From contig JAAXNY010000009.1 in NCBI GenBank assembly GCA_013420905.1, forward strand, positions 1,736,001-1,800,000: a stretch of DNA of 64,000 nt, given 5' to 3'. Position numbers and translations under genes: made by a program. Shown piece after piece: positions 12,719-24,713 of the stretch (the stretch's first letter is position 1; the number at the start of each line of letters is the position of its first letter). The notes below the pieces were generated by a model. The model did no database searches, had not been told where the DNA came from, and saw only the letters and a list, made by a program, of their open reading frames with translations. The DNA is from Collybia mongolica (taxonomy: Eukaryota > Basidiomycota > Agaricomycetes > Agaricales > Clitocybaceae).

Positions 12719-14084
12719 ATGGAAGAAGAAACAATGCCGATATACCAGCATGGGACAAAACCAAGCAGTCAGATTCTCACGACTCCGAAGCTCGTCTTGA
12801 ACGTCATTCCAATCCATTGGTATCTCAAAGTGACCTTTTCCTTCGGCGTAAAGTGGAAGGTGAGGATACGACGCGTGAAAGGCGCCGTCGCGTGGTTCCA
12901 GGTCAAGATGAAACGCACAATCGCGGCCGTAATTGGGGCAGAGAACATAACCGTGGGAGAGGGAGCTGTTCGAGAAATGCAAGTCCGAGTTCTTCCAGGC
13001 AATGTGACATGCGCGGTCCTCCGAAACAAAGAAGTTCTGGAGGAACTCCTAAAATCAAGTCTTGCTCCTCAAATGTGGTACACCGCCTAATCCAGCTCAC
13101 CTCGAGACTCACCGAAACTCTTATCAGGATCCTGGGAGGACGAGTAGTGACGCCAAAACCTTGATTGGATGCGGAGGTTCTCTGGTTGCTGCCGGGGAGG
13201 GCCGCGAAACTATTAACGTTCATAATAAAGCGCCCCAACCAAATCCATCTTCACCGCAAGATACTGTTAATTCCAAGGCACGGGCCACACAAATAGTCGA
13301 AATATTCCGCCAACTCGCAAAGTACTGCAATGAGTCATCACCTGGAAGATTTACTAACAATTATGCTAGACTATCTAACCAAATAACACAAGACACCGAG
13401 GTTCAGGCCCGGGAAGAAAGAAAAGTCAGTGTCTACACCGAGTTGTCCTCTACGTTATCAAAAATTTCAACTATCGGAACAACATCTATTATGCCAAACT
13501 TAGCGGATATGGTACTAAAGAACGCCGAGCGCAAGCAACGTGTCGATGATCACTTCAAGTCTATTGCTGGACTCTGGGAACAGGCATTCGAAATCTTCGT
13601 AGTGGAAACGTCTCGTGTTTTGAACAATCAACTTGAGAAAGCCGTGGGCGAAATCCGTCAAGCTGCAGCTTCTGCTAGTAGCTCACTTGTTGTAAACCCC
13701 GTGGAAGCCTGGAAAAGGCACAGACCTGAAGCATCGCGCTCGCGATCTCGCTCGCCATTTTCGGTGGACGACTGTAAAGAGAAAAGCGGCAGCCGAAAGG
13801 GTCTCGCCAGAAAGGAAAAGGAGCCTAAAATTACTCGAAATGAACATGCAGCGCATCAAGAGCACAAACGTCGTCGTTACGCCGCTCCCAGTCCCTCTCC
13901 AGACGAAACACGATATATGGGTCAGTCATCCGTAACAGAGGGGATCCAGCAGAGTGTACAAGAGATTCTCAGTCAAATGAAACTAAAAATAGACGAACAA
14001 GCTCAATCACTCCAGATGCTAATGAAGGAGAACCATGAGGTGATTTGCTCCTTGATTGGCTTCCGCCTCCGCAAACCGTCCTGA
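12719..14084 (+). CDS. Hypothetical protein with a basic RS-type stretch and C-terminal coiled coil
   Basis: The main support is a long open frame from 13053 to the stop at 14082-14084. From about 13300 it is rich in helical, charged residues: IVEIFRQLAKYCNESS, then ADMVLKNAERKQRVDDHF. A basic Ser/Arg segment follows (EASRSRSRSPFS, then KEKSGSRKGLARKEKEPK) and a C-terminal heptad-like helix (MKLKIDEQAQSLQMLMKEN). The frame has no usable ATG near its 5' end, so an upstream exon is needed, probably within 12673-13050 where two plus frames are open. I could not find a junction with correct phase. The RS and KRRR segments suggest a nuclear protein. I do not recognise the family and the 5' boundary is a guess. 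Confidence 0.5.
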
Positions 14085-14592
14085 TATTCTGACTCTATTT
14101 GTAAGCTCAAAGCCTCGCTTCAGGGACAAATATCCGCCTCGCTTCAAAGTTCCAGCTTTTCATTCCATCCTATAGCACAACCTTCGAGTCACGGCCTTTC
14201 GAAAGGCAACATGAGGTCTACCATGAGCCCAGATCAATTTCAAAGTTAATGAACCCACAGAAACGTCTATGTGAAAGTACATGATGGCATCCATGAGGCC
14301 AGCAGCACACGTTCCGTCTCAGCCTCTTGCAGCATATTGTCTTCTACGTCGCATCGAATTTTCGATATCACAATTGCCTCCTCACACACGGTGCTTACGC
14401 TTTCGATCCAATATGTACATAGTAGTAAACCGTTATTTTAAATTCTCGAACTGTCGTGTCACGTGTTGTTGCAATTTGAACCGCGTTGACTTGAACTCTA
14501 GACCAATTTGGTTACATCTATGCCACCTGCTCCGCAACGTCTGTCACCCTGCATCCCCGCATAATCCTCATACCTATCTGCCTATACACTTT

Positions 14593-17500
14593 ATGGATGT
14601 CCCACTTATCGATGTTAAAGCCCAACGTGCATTGTCGGCACTCTCATCACCTTATGACAGTGACGCTTACAACACCGCCGACGCCAGAATACATTTTGGC
14701 CCTCTGAGATCCCCCGAAAAAAAATTTGTGTCAACCGTTGCGCGTCCCAGTAGTTTACATGCTCAGGGAGGTGATTCTTTGCTTCGACGCTCTCCTCGTC
14801 TGTCCTCGCCTCGCCCGATGCCTCCCTTGCGCGCTACTATGATAGTGTCGACCACCAAAGATGGAGACGTATCGGCTGAATTGCAAAATAGGGGAAGTAG
14901 GGATACTAGGTTGTCGTGTCTGGGAACCCCAGACAATGAGCAGACTTTGCAAGACGGTACGCTCCAACTCTCACCACTCTTTTCTCGCAAAAGGCTCTAA
15001 AATTTGACAATAGAACCATCGTCTATTCTCGCCAGTCGAATCATACGAGCTCAAGATAACCCTTCTCCACCTCCAAACAGTACTAAATTTATGATGGCCG
15101 ACGGCGCATCAGCATCTGTCTCACCGACGCCCCCACTTGCGCGCAGTCCTCACCCCGAGCTCCCATTTGGTGACGACTCTGGTTCAAAAAGCGGGAGTTC
15201 AACACAGGCTGTCCGTGGCCGCTCGGTCGAATTTCCGACCACAGGTACTAACGCAGTCGCGACTCCAGACCTCATCTCCTTCGATTCCTTTTCCGATTCC
15301 AATCAGGCAGCATATCCTGATGACATACCTTCTATAGGCAACTTATTCACCCGTTCTCTGAGCCCTGCGCCTCCCCGAATAGATGCAACACTCTCGCTAC
15401 CTTTGGTTACACTCACTCATTCGAATACCGGAGAAAGTGACACGCCAGAGGAAATATTGGAGATGACACCGGAGAGCGTAGACGAGCAGAACGTGATTCG
15501 TAGTCTTTTCCCCGACGCGGACGAGATGCTCGAGAACTCTCCTCGGCCAGAGAAACATTATTCCCCCGAAGCCTTTCACCCACGAGAACTAAACGATGCC
15601 GAAACTCATGCTAATGCTCTTATGCAATCAAGTAGCCCTCAATATACATGCGATGCTGGGCTAATGATGGAGGAGGGCGAGGCCCTGTTGTTGAACGACC
15701 GTGCCGATAATGTAGGTACACTAGGGAAAAAGAAGGAAGGAAGGCGACCAGATGTGTCTATTGAAGCTGAGCTTATAGCTGATTTCGAGGTCATATTGCC
15801 CCAAGATGAAGATGGGGGTACAAGGTTGCCTATTACCGATGTGCCAATCCAGGACAGAGCGACGAGAAAAAGAGACTGGGACATCCTGAAGACCCCAACA
15901 CAAGCAGACTACCGTGAACTCGGCTCATTGTCACCAACATCCACCAACCTACTAACGCAACTGTTGCCCTCTCCCCAACGAGGAACGATGCCAGTTCTCG
16001 AGGCCCGGACTTATGGTAATGCTAGTGAACAGATCCCTAAGTCACCGCAGCTTATCACATCATTCCCTCAACTGCTACCAACACCTCGCACACCCATAAG
16101 TTCTACCAACCCTGTCAGATTTTCCAGTCCGGTGCGCGGTAATCCACCGCAGTCCCTCAATAAACTTAGATTGCAGCCTGCGGCTCTCGATGACCCAAGC
16201 CGTACGCCGGCTAAAAGAATCACTATCGATGAGGCGGTCGCACAAGGTCATATATCCCCACAGAAGGCGACGCGTTTGACGGCCGATGCTGGTCGCGCAC
16301 TGGTATTCAATATACGTCCGACTGATAGTCCAGCTAGGAGGGTTAAGATTGCTGAGGCATCCACACCATCTAGTCAGAAGAAGTGGCAAGGAATCAGATT
16401 TGGTAGCCCTATTCGGAGTGTCTCAAGGCAGAGAAGCACATCCATTGAGCCTCATGCACCTGTATCTTCCAATGGGAACAATGCATACAAGACAGGCTCT
16501 TTCCAACAGCCACTGTCATCAAAAGAGCCTTCTTTTTCACGATCTCAGACCATTGGTTCTTCATCGATGGTCTCCTCTACCACGCAGCGACCTATCAAGC
16601 TCCCTTTTCCGATTGTTGCTTCACAGCCTCATCTTCTCAGTTCTACCTCTGAAGAATCAGAGGGTGAAGCCAAGCCGAGCAGTCCTGTCAAACCTCCAGC
16701 AACTTCTTCAAGTCCTATTAAATCGGCGTTCAAACAAACTACGAGTAAAATTCCTAGAGGTGTAAAACCATACAAGCGGCCGCCACTCTCGAAACCTACT
16801 GACGTGGAGAAGAGCAAACCTACGATGAGGATGGTTGAACTGCCGAAAGTTGGGAATAGTACAAGGATTATATCAGTATGTCTTGATACTCGCGTTTGAT
16901 CGATATTCCTAACAGAAATCAATTTTGTTCAGGAACCAACGAACGCCCGTGCCGACGTCGTCAGTGGAAGCCTCTCTAATGGATATTTAGAATCAACGTC
17001 AGCAACGTCGAACGAGCCCAGTGTCTCTTCTACTCTCAAGCGCAAACGTGTGCCTGAGAAAGCTTCTCCAGTCCACAAGTCTCGTCCTGTAGTACTATTA
17101 CGGCAAGTTCCTAAGGTCGTAGGACCTCTCCCGAAATTAACCGATGTCATTCACGCAAAAAAAGCTGTCCAACCTATCCGGAGAGTGGTTGATAGACGGT
17201 CAGAACCCCCGCCAGTCCAGCCACTTCCCCCTGGGCCAGACAAAGGTGTACATCTTGATGAGGAGGGTGTTTCGAAAAGCATACCCGAAGATGCATCACC
17301 CGAGACGACACCTCCCTTGTCTCCAATAAAGGATGTAAACGCATCCTCATCACCACCACCTCCACCATTCATTGAGCCTGCAGAGGAGCCTTCTAGGTCC
17401 GATACTCATCGCAGAACTACACGGTCTCGGAAGCCTGTCAAGTCTGTCTCAGCTGATGTGTTTGGGGGGTCCGAATCGCGATCCGCTCCACCCCGTCGCA

Positions 17501-18331
17501 AGGTTAAGCGACAGATAATACGTTCAGACGGAACACTCTCTAGCATGACTACAGTTGCACTGAAGGCCCTCACATCTTTAAACACGATCAAAAACCAAAA
17601 ATATCTAGCAGCGAAACTGGAGACCAAGGTTATTCGAAAGGAGGGTACACGCCCTGAGAGCCCGGCTGTCAAAATTCGGACCATCTCGCAGCGATTACAG
17701 GATGAAAAGGCGAAGCAGCGGAAGGAGAGGGCAGTCAGGAGAGCAAGAAGAGGCGATGAGGGGTCTCCAGGCCTGGAACAGGACGAGGCGGATGGGCAAA
17801 GTGATAGTGAGGGGTCCAGCGACTGGGATGACAAGAACAGCAGTCCTAGTATCAGGAGACATAAGCGAGGGCCTGGTGAGGAAGAAGACTACGAGACACC
17901 CATCCGGCCAGAACGACAGGCAAAACGTCCGAGGATGGGAGAGGAGGGAGAGGAGGCTCTGGGGGAAGAACGACGGGTCAAATGGGATAGAGGTTTATTC
18001 ACTATGATTTATGTGGACGAAGTGAAAGTCGGGACGCGACTACCTCCACAGGGGAATCTTGTTAAGAAAGGATGTCTCGCATTGACTGCCAAGGTATGTT
18101 TCCTTAGGAGCTTATAGGACCCCCAAAGTGGTATTCAATTGTGCTTTCCCTTTACAGGCTGCTCCGCTAGATAACCTTGGAAATCTTCCAGAGTCAGTTG
18201 CTCCTCTCAGTGAATTAGTTGAAGAGAGCGTAGAGGTCAAGAAATTTGTCTATGACAATGATGTAGAGCCTCTGTCACCAGTCATTGTGGTGAAGAATAC
18301 ACGGCTAAGGAGCAAGAAAGCAAAAAGCTAA
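14593..18331 (+). CDS. Large hypothetical disordered Ser/Pro-rich protein, probably nuclear
   Basis: About 1,180 residues in four exons starting MDVPLIDVKAQRALSALSS. The frame is interrupted by a stop at 14998-15000, which a 57-bp intron removes cleanly: 14957-15013, donor gtacgc, acceptor caatag, joining to EPSSILAS. Further introns are 16876-16932 and 18094-18157. Most of the protein is low-complexity with many SP/TP sites and short repeated motifs (RxSSPVRG, FGSPIRSV, SSPIKSAF), plus PSRTPAKRITIDEAVAQGHIS. Basic clusters include PPRRKVKRQIIRSD and KAKQRKERAVRRARR. A conserved-looking C-terminal block reads VKWDRGLFTMIYVDEVKVG, then LVKKGCLALTAK. This suggests a CDK-regulated nuclear or chromosome protein, but that is inference and I do not recognise a named family. 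Confidence 0.72.
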
Positions 18332-18408
18332 ACTACTCATTTTATCTATCGACTGCGACTCAACAATGTACAGCACATTTCATGGATTGGAGAAAATCAT
18401 TGCAACCA

Positions 18409-19560
18409 TTATTTCGGACCACGATAATTGATAATTGCGCTTGCTTGGTTTACGGGCATGACGAAAAGCTCGGCAATGTTCACATGAGGGGGGCGGGAGG
18501 CCGCCCACACGATCTCCTCTGCAATGTCGCCCGCAGTCACTGACGGTCGTTTGTGGTCATCAGTGTGCGTCGTAGGAATCAATCTAATTACGTACATGGT
18601 TGCAGGCCATCATAAACCTTTGCCGCAGCGCCAGTGTCGCCGCGATAACGAACGATGGAGAATTCCGTTTCAACCATTCCTGGTCAATATGTTAGCACGG
18701 TTTCATGTTACGGATCAGTCGGGACGACGAACCTGGTTGGACCTCGGTTACTCTGATAGGTGTGTTCACAAGTTCCCGCAAGATTGACCCAGTGAATGCC
18801 CTGACAGCATGCTTCGTCGCAGTATAGATGCTACCACCTGCGTACGGCTCGCGACCGGCAATAGAACCAATATTGATTACATGGCCAGATTTCCTTGCCT
18901 TAAAGTCTAGTGTGATTTGCTGTCAGAACGTAAATGATGATAAAGTGATATTTCAAGATTTACCTTTGATGAGGAGCTGGGTCACAGAGATAAGGCCAAG
19001 GACATTCGTTGCGAACATTCCTTCAATGTCCGCATCGGCAATGTCACCTGCGTGCTCAACTCCAAGCACATATCCCGCATTGTTAACTAATGGATGTCGT
19101 GGTGTTAGTGGCTACACAGACAGTACTAAGGTTTGCATCAGTTACCGAGAACATCGACGTTGCGGAGATCTTGAGGAACTTTTTCCCATAATCCCGCTAC
19201 TTGGGCTTTATCGGATACATCAACTTGTATACTGGCGAACCTTCCTCCTTGATTCAAGCCAGACTCCCTGTGCGCGGCGATGCAGGCATCTGTAACTGTC
19301 TTGAGGGCATCGATACGGCGAGCCACAAGGATGACATTAGCCCCGCCCTATCCATACACTAATTTATATTGAGGACACACAGATGTGTTTTATGACTTAC
19401 CCTGGCGAAGAGGATGGCGGTTGCCTGTGTAGATATTGTGCGTTCAACAGTGTCGTAACTCGAAGGAGATGATAGCGCAACTGACTGCTCCTATACCGCT
19501 ACTAGCACCAGTAACCAGGACGGTCTTTCCGAGGAGGCGCGTCGCGTTGAATAGTGACAT
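18409..19560 (-). CDS. Short-chain dehydrogenase/reductase (classical SDR, YMR226C-like)
   Basis: An NADP-dependent oxidoreductase. The closest familiar group acts on L-allo-threonine, serine and related 3-hydroxy acids. The start at 19560 gives [20 protein letters not shown] with the cofactor loop TGASSGIG. After a short intron come [28 protein letters not shown], the NNAG motif, [14 protein letters not shown] (catalytic Ser) and the active-site [15 protein letters not shown] follows. The C-terminus contains [20 protein letters not shown] and ends NYRGPK. At least five introns of about 50-60 bp are implied. The start lies 158 bp from the divergent SET-domain gene. Confidence 0.9.
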
Positions 19561-19718
19561 TGGAATTTTTATATTGGAAAGTATGTAGAAGATGAGAAGG
19601 AATGTAGTCCACAACGGGGCTGGACGGACCTTGCACGGTGCTATGATTGTACATATAATACTGGCAGGCCTGGGACAAATTTCCCCAGTGATCGGATCGA
19701 TCTCCGTTACGGGTCTCC

Positions 19719-21234
19719 ATGACCCATCCTCGTTGGAATGATCTCCTCGAATGGCTCGCTGCACATGGCATGGATACATCTATTCATAATCTCAAAGTCG
19801 AAGCTAGAGTGGCACAACACGCTGGCCATGGCTTGTTTGCCTTGCATGCCATCCCTCCTTCCTCTCCACTCTTCACTGTTCCTGCCAATGCTCTACTCAA
19901 TGTCTCAACCCTTTCTCCTCATTACCCCCAAACGCAACCACCGCTTACTGCTGTACAGCTACTGTCTCTTCACCTGCTTCGCTTTCGCCCAGAGACCTCT
20001 CAACGATCTCCGGATCCTCTCTTTGGCCCCTATATATCAATTCTGCCAAGCAACTTCGATTTTCACCCTCTAACCTGGCTCTGGAAGAAGAGGAAGGAAC
20101 CGTTTGGAACCGGTTCACACCTTCGGCTTCTCGATGCTGTGCCTCCGAGTATTCATCTTAGTTTAAACCATACCATTGATCGATGCCAATCGGACTGGGA
20201 GGCGGTCCGCCAATACTTGGTTAGTCCAGCCTAAACATTGTCTGCTAATTCCTGACACCCCCCTGAGAGAAAGTATGGAGACATACTTCTCCCGGAAGCT
20301 GAACTGCAGGAGGGCGATTTTTTATGGGCCTGGCTCAATGGTGCGAATGCTTGAAACATGACACAGCTTTCTCAACCAATTCGTCCAGTGAACACACGAT
20401 GTGTTTACCATCGACTCACGCCGTTCCGGTCACACTCCGACAATCTTACACTTTGTCCAATCCTCGACTTTGCCAACCACACGACTGGGAAAATACATAT
20501 GACTACCCCCTCGCAAGTAAATGAAGGGTTTCGAAATAAGATAGGCGGCGATTTTAGTTTGCTCGCACCCTCCAGCATCATAACCCAAGGAAATGATGAA
20601 CTCTATTTGACTTACGGCGCTCACTCCAACCGGAAATTATTCGTCGACTACGGGTTTGTGGACCGCGCCTTAGACGGCGGAGGGGAAGTTGACATTCAGG
20701 AACTTGTTCAGGTGTTGTTCCGTGGACGTGGTCAGCTCGGTAAGTGGATGAAGCAGCAATTGGTTAATAGTGGGTATTGGGGGTATGAAATCAGTTCATA
20801 ATATCTGAAACTCCTGTATTGACTGCCTTATTTTCAGGGACTGGACTTTGCATTCATACCCATTGCCTGCGTATCCATCATACCGCGTCATCACGGCGTT
20901 GCGACTTTACCATGTCTTTTCGCCCTCCTCAAATGAAGTACCTCCTGATGCTGATGACACTATATTACCATGGGTGCATGTCATACAGGGGAAGCAATAC
21001 TTTGTATCCGAGGAAAACGAGAGTGCTTGGCGAAGGACTCTACTTCGACTATGCGAGAGGCTGGTCTCCCGCGCGAAACTCGCGATAACTAACTTGAATG
21101 TCCTCCCAGACGACAATAAGAACAGTCCCGAATGGGTTGGAGAAATGAGAAGCACCATCAACGTTCTATGGGAGGAGGAACTACATGTTGCCATGGCAGT
21201 TTCAGAAAGTGTCCTCCAAGGACGACAGTTCTAA
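19719..21234 (+). CDS. SET-domain protein methyltransferase (SETD3/SETD6/RKM type)
   Basis: Probably a cytosolic or nuclear protein-lysine (or histidine) methyltransferase of the split-SET group with a C-terminal substrate-binding domain. The start is MTHPRWNDLLEWLAAHGMD. SET elements are ARVAQHAGHGLFALHAIPP (cofactor loop with GxG-like GHGLF), the insert, NTRCVYH, the NH-type motif LDFANHTTG and DELYLTYGAHSNRKLFVDYGF with its core Tyr. Three introns fit in phase: 20220-20267, 20341-20388 and 20783-20837. The C-terminal region continues to VSESVLQGRQF. The substrate cannot be deduced. Ribosomal proteins are typical targets of the yeast RKM relatives. Confidence 0.88.
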
Positions 21235-21677
21235 CCTGGAGATGTCGGATGGGACACGTGTCGTCACAAGCACGTGACACAATATCTGTGTGACAGTTTC
21301 TGCGGCGACAAGCAGAGTACTTGGAATTTAGATACACTAATGGGTGCCCATAGGCAGACCAAGCTCAAAGGCAATAGCATGAAAACGTTGTTCAGATTTC
21401 CTGTTATACTTCCACATAAATACATATTGATCTAAGAATAATGAGCAAGTCACGATTCACAGGCATAAGCTGCTTGTTCTGAGTTTAAATGCGAATTCCG
21501 GAAGGATCCGGCCGACCGCTTACTCAAAGAAGTTACCATATCGGGCAACAAGCACTGCCGTCCGAGCTGTGCGGTCGGCACGAGTTGAAGTTTGGACAGG
21601 TTGAAACGATCTTTCCTTCCCATTTCACCTCCTTCCAGGTACCTTCCGTCCATATCTCATCTTTCGTTCCTCAAGCC

Positions 21678-23543
21678 ATGGCAGTCGAACCCTTGCTTGC
21701 CACAAGGGCGCAACGTGCTTTTATCTTTACGAGTGAGCGCCAGACCTGGTTTACCACAAGCCACGATAACCATGATTTTGCGGCTATTGACACTGCAAAC
21801 CTTTTTATTAGTATCAGTTCGTCAGTGGCAAGTCTTATTGGGCTTGACATACGGCTACTCAATGGTGTTTTAGAGGCAGTTGCTGTGCTTGTTATGGTCG
21901 GCATTACCTTTCGAATGGTGTGTGTGTGTGTGTTATGTTATAGATCCCCACTCCTGATACTTGTGCGGTGCAGGTGGAGGTCCAGGTTGACTTGGATGAC
22001 ACGAGATACAAGGTACTATTACTGTCACTGTCAAAAATCCGTTTACTCAGCTATCTAGACACTACCGTGTTACCTAGCACTCTTTGCTCTCGCTGAGTAC
22101 GTGCTTCTTCCTCCATCTTATGCCTATTCTCACTGTCCTAAGAATATTCGAACTTTTAATGGCATTCGATGCTTTACGACTACGAAATATTATCCAACTT
22201 GTCGGCATTCTACGTCTGTTCTCTTGTTTCGTGCTCGTATTTTGTCACTGATCACCTTAACAGTTTTTCATCTGGCTCTCATGGTCTTTGCTGCGCTGCA
22301 GGTTCGCCAAACCCGGACGGCTTTGGTAAGACTAGGGGACTGTGATGGGACGTTCAATTATACCGTGTGTATACAATCTCGCCGGTATGCGTTGCGTGTC
22401 TGATAGCCCTGGGCAGGATTGTGGTGGATCGGGATCTTTGTGGATGCGAATTCAGCCATTCCTAATTGTGGCACCATGCGTTATCGCTGCATCATGGTTC
22501 GTGATGCTCTTCTGGATCAAACAGCTTTACGCTGAGTTTGGGTGAGAAGCCTTGCATGCTTTACACAGGCTACATAACTGACCGCAATCAGTTGGGCCAT
22601 CTTTCACGTTGTAGGCGCTAATCCCAAGATGAAAAGTATATCACTTGGGCCCGATTTAATATACCACTGACTCCCATTTCCGCAGCAATGTATCAATGGT
22701 ACCAGATTATGATATGTTTGTTGAAGTTTGATTTTTTCTGCTTTGGTGGAGTGACCATGCAGGTATAATCGTTTAATTTATCCGCCTTGATTCCATCCCT
22801 CACGTCCCGTTCCAGCTCCTGATTCTAGTCCTAAGACGAAATTCTGCCGAGTTTGGTGTGACAATTGCCGCAATACCAGTGGTACTTGTTCTCCTAGCCC
22901 TTTGTGGACTTGCTGTCCAGAGAGAAATTAAATGGTTTGTGAAATTCTCCTTGTTAGACAAGCATATCTCATGGACATGAAGGTTAATGTCAATCTCTCT
23001 TGTAATGATGTTGGCTGCATTGAGCTATTGTGAGTCAAACACTCCGCCACAATGACCCAGTGACTGATTTTTTCGACCAGTCCGTGAGTTGTTCCTGCCT
23101 TTACTTTGGAATATCCCATGAAGGTTTCCAGTCTACAAGCTCGTTCGATTCTATCAACCATCGTCACGGGAACAATATCTATCGACAAGGGCAACTCTTA
23201 CTATTTTCAGTACGCTTAACTCGTGATTTACCCAAAAACATTCTTAACAATGTACCTTAAAGCGATCGTCGCTTTCTTGCTAGTGTTCGCGACCTTCGCA
23301 GTTGGCCTGCGCTGCTTCTCTGACTTTGACAGAGGCCTTCTACCTTCTAAAGTCAATGGTCAGTCTTATGAACTCGTGACAAAAATCGAAATTCTAAATG
23401 GTGACAACTTCTCATTATATATAGCCTTGCCCACCCGTCCGAAATACTCAACAAACAACTTCCATTCCACAGGGAACATGACTCAATATCCATCGTCTTA
23501 TCTCGGCGGTGCCCCAATTGGCCCTCGGATCTCTATCGAGTAA
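21678..23543 (+). CDS. Multi-pass membrane protein, function unknown
   Basis: Starts MAVEPLLATRAQRAFIFTSE. Several hydrophobic spans of helix length follow over many small exons: NGVLEAVAVLVMVGITF, VFHLALMVFAALQVRQ, IQPFLIVAPCVIAASWFVML, FFCFGGVTMQLLILVLRR, VVLVLLALCGLAV, SISLVMMLAALSY and IVAFLLVFATFAVGLRC. Conserved-looking loop motifs are YQWYQIMICLLKFDFFCF and FYQPSSREQYLSTRA. The protein ends at APIGPRISIE, stop at 23541-23543. Seven or more membrane helices are likely. It resembles a family of Agaricomycete-specific membrane proteins seen only as hypothetical. Exon boundaries between 21918 and 23250 were followed roughly. A (GT)n microsatellite at 21918-21931 lies at the first exon/intron border. 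Confidence 0.7.
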
Positions 23544-23833
23544 CTGGACATATCCAAAAGGAACAGCCTATCCTGTTTTTGAATCTTGTTACCTCGTATT
23601 ATGAACTGCCCCCCGTACTCATGCCTCTTATGGTGCATTCGCAAGGACGCCGTCTATACCAGTAATACTATTCCCCCTAGATGCATACATTGAAACCTTC
23701 GGCCTTTGAAAATGTCAATCCGCTGTATGTGTAGTAGGATATTATCAAATTATTTATTGGTTTTGTACATCCATCATCTCCACTTCGGACCGATCAATCG
23801 TCTGGACCCTGAATTCCACGTACTTGTAGTGAG

Positions 23834-24495
23834 ATGGCTGAAGACCATCACCCTCCTAAACGCTCTCTGTGGCTATCGTTTCTTGACAAAGTGCGTGTAC
23901 TCATTGATGTTCCTAATTTTTTCTGTTCGACTGAACATCCATCTTCAGACCAACATAACCGTAATTGGACTGACAGCCTGCGCAATCCTCTTTACTCGTT
24001 CAGCAGGTTTCGCTTACTTCGCTGCAGGTGCGGTGTCATGTAGCCTTAGTGTAAAACTTCTCAAACGGGCCATTCGTCAACCACGACCTTCTGGACCACA
24101 TCAGAAAAAAACATCGTACGGGTGTGTTTCTCTTAGATAACCCTCTTATAGGCATTTTCTTGAACCAGCCCCGGTCATCCAGGATGCCCAGCACCCATTC
24201 AGCTTCGATAATCTACTTCGCGACATATATCCCCCTCGCTTGTATCTACCTCCCGCTTCATCGCTCCTTGCCGTCTGGTGCTTCGGGTATTCGCATTCTT
24301 CCTTCGCTCGTGGTTCTTCCCTGGGCAACTTGTATCCTTTCATCAAGAGTCTGGCTGGGACATCACACTTGGCCTCAGGTAGCTGTTGGAGCATCATATG
24401 GGCTGGTCTTTGCACTCGCCTGGTTTAATCTGTGGTATATGGGATTGGATAAATATGGGGGGGATGTCGAGAAAATTTTCAACATTGACATTTGA
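23834..24495 (+). CDS. CAX4: PAP2-family phosphatase, dolichyldiphosphatase-like
   Basis: Likely an ER membrane phosphatase recycling dolichyl diphosphate for N-glycosylation. The three PAP2 signature motifs are visible: KLLKRAIRQPRP (KxxxxxxRP), MPSTHSAS (PSGH-type) and SRVWLGHHTWPQV (SRxxxxxHxxxD-type, with Q where Asp is usual). Hydrophobic spans include VIGLTACAILFT, ILPSLVVLPWATCIL and GASYGLVFALAWFNLWY. Introns 23891-23948 and 24122-24182 keep the frame. The protein is short (about 180 residues) compared with yeast Cax4 (239), and the N-terminal exon is only 19 codons. The family assignment is firm, the gene symbol less so. Confidence 0.8.
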
Positions 24496-24713
24496 GTGGC
24501 CTTTCACCAGCGTAAAATTGGGATGTGTAAGAAATATATAGTAACATATATGCAATATTTGTTGCTACCGATTTCGACTTGCAATTGTCAGAGTGAATAT
24601 TTGAATTATGTAAATACCTCGGATACCTAACTCAAACTGTGACTTCAACAACTAACGCGTGACATATTAACCCGTGCCCAACGGTCACGTTCCTTGTGAC
24701 ACATTGCTTCATC

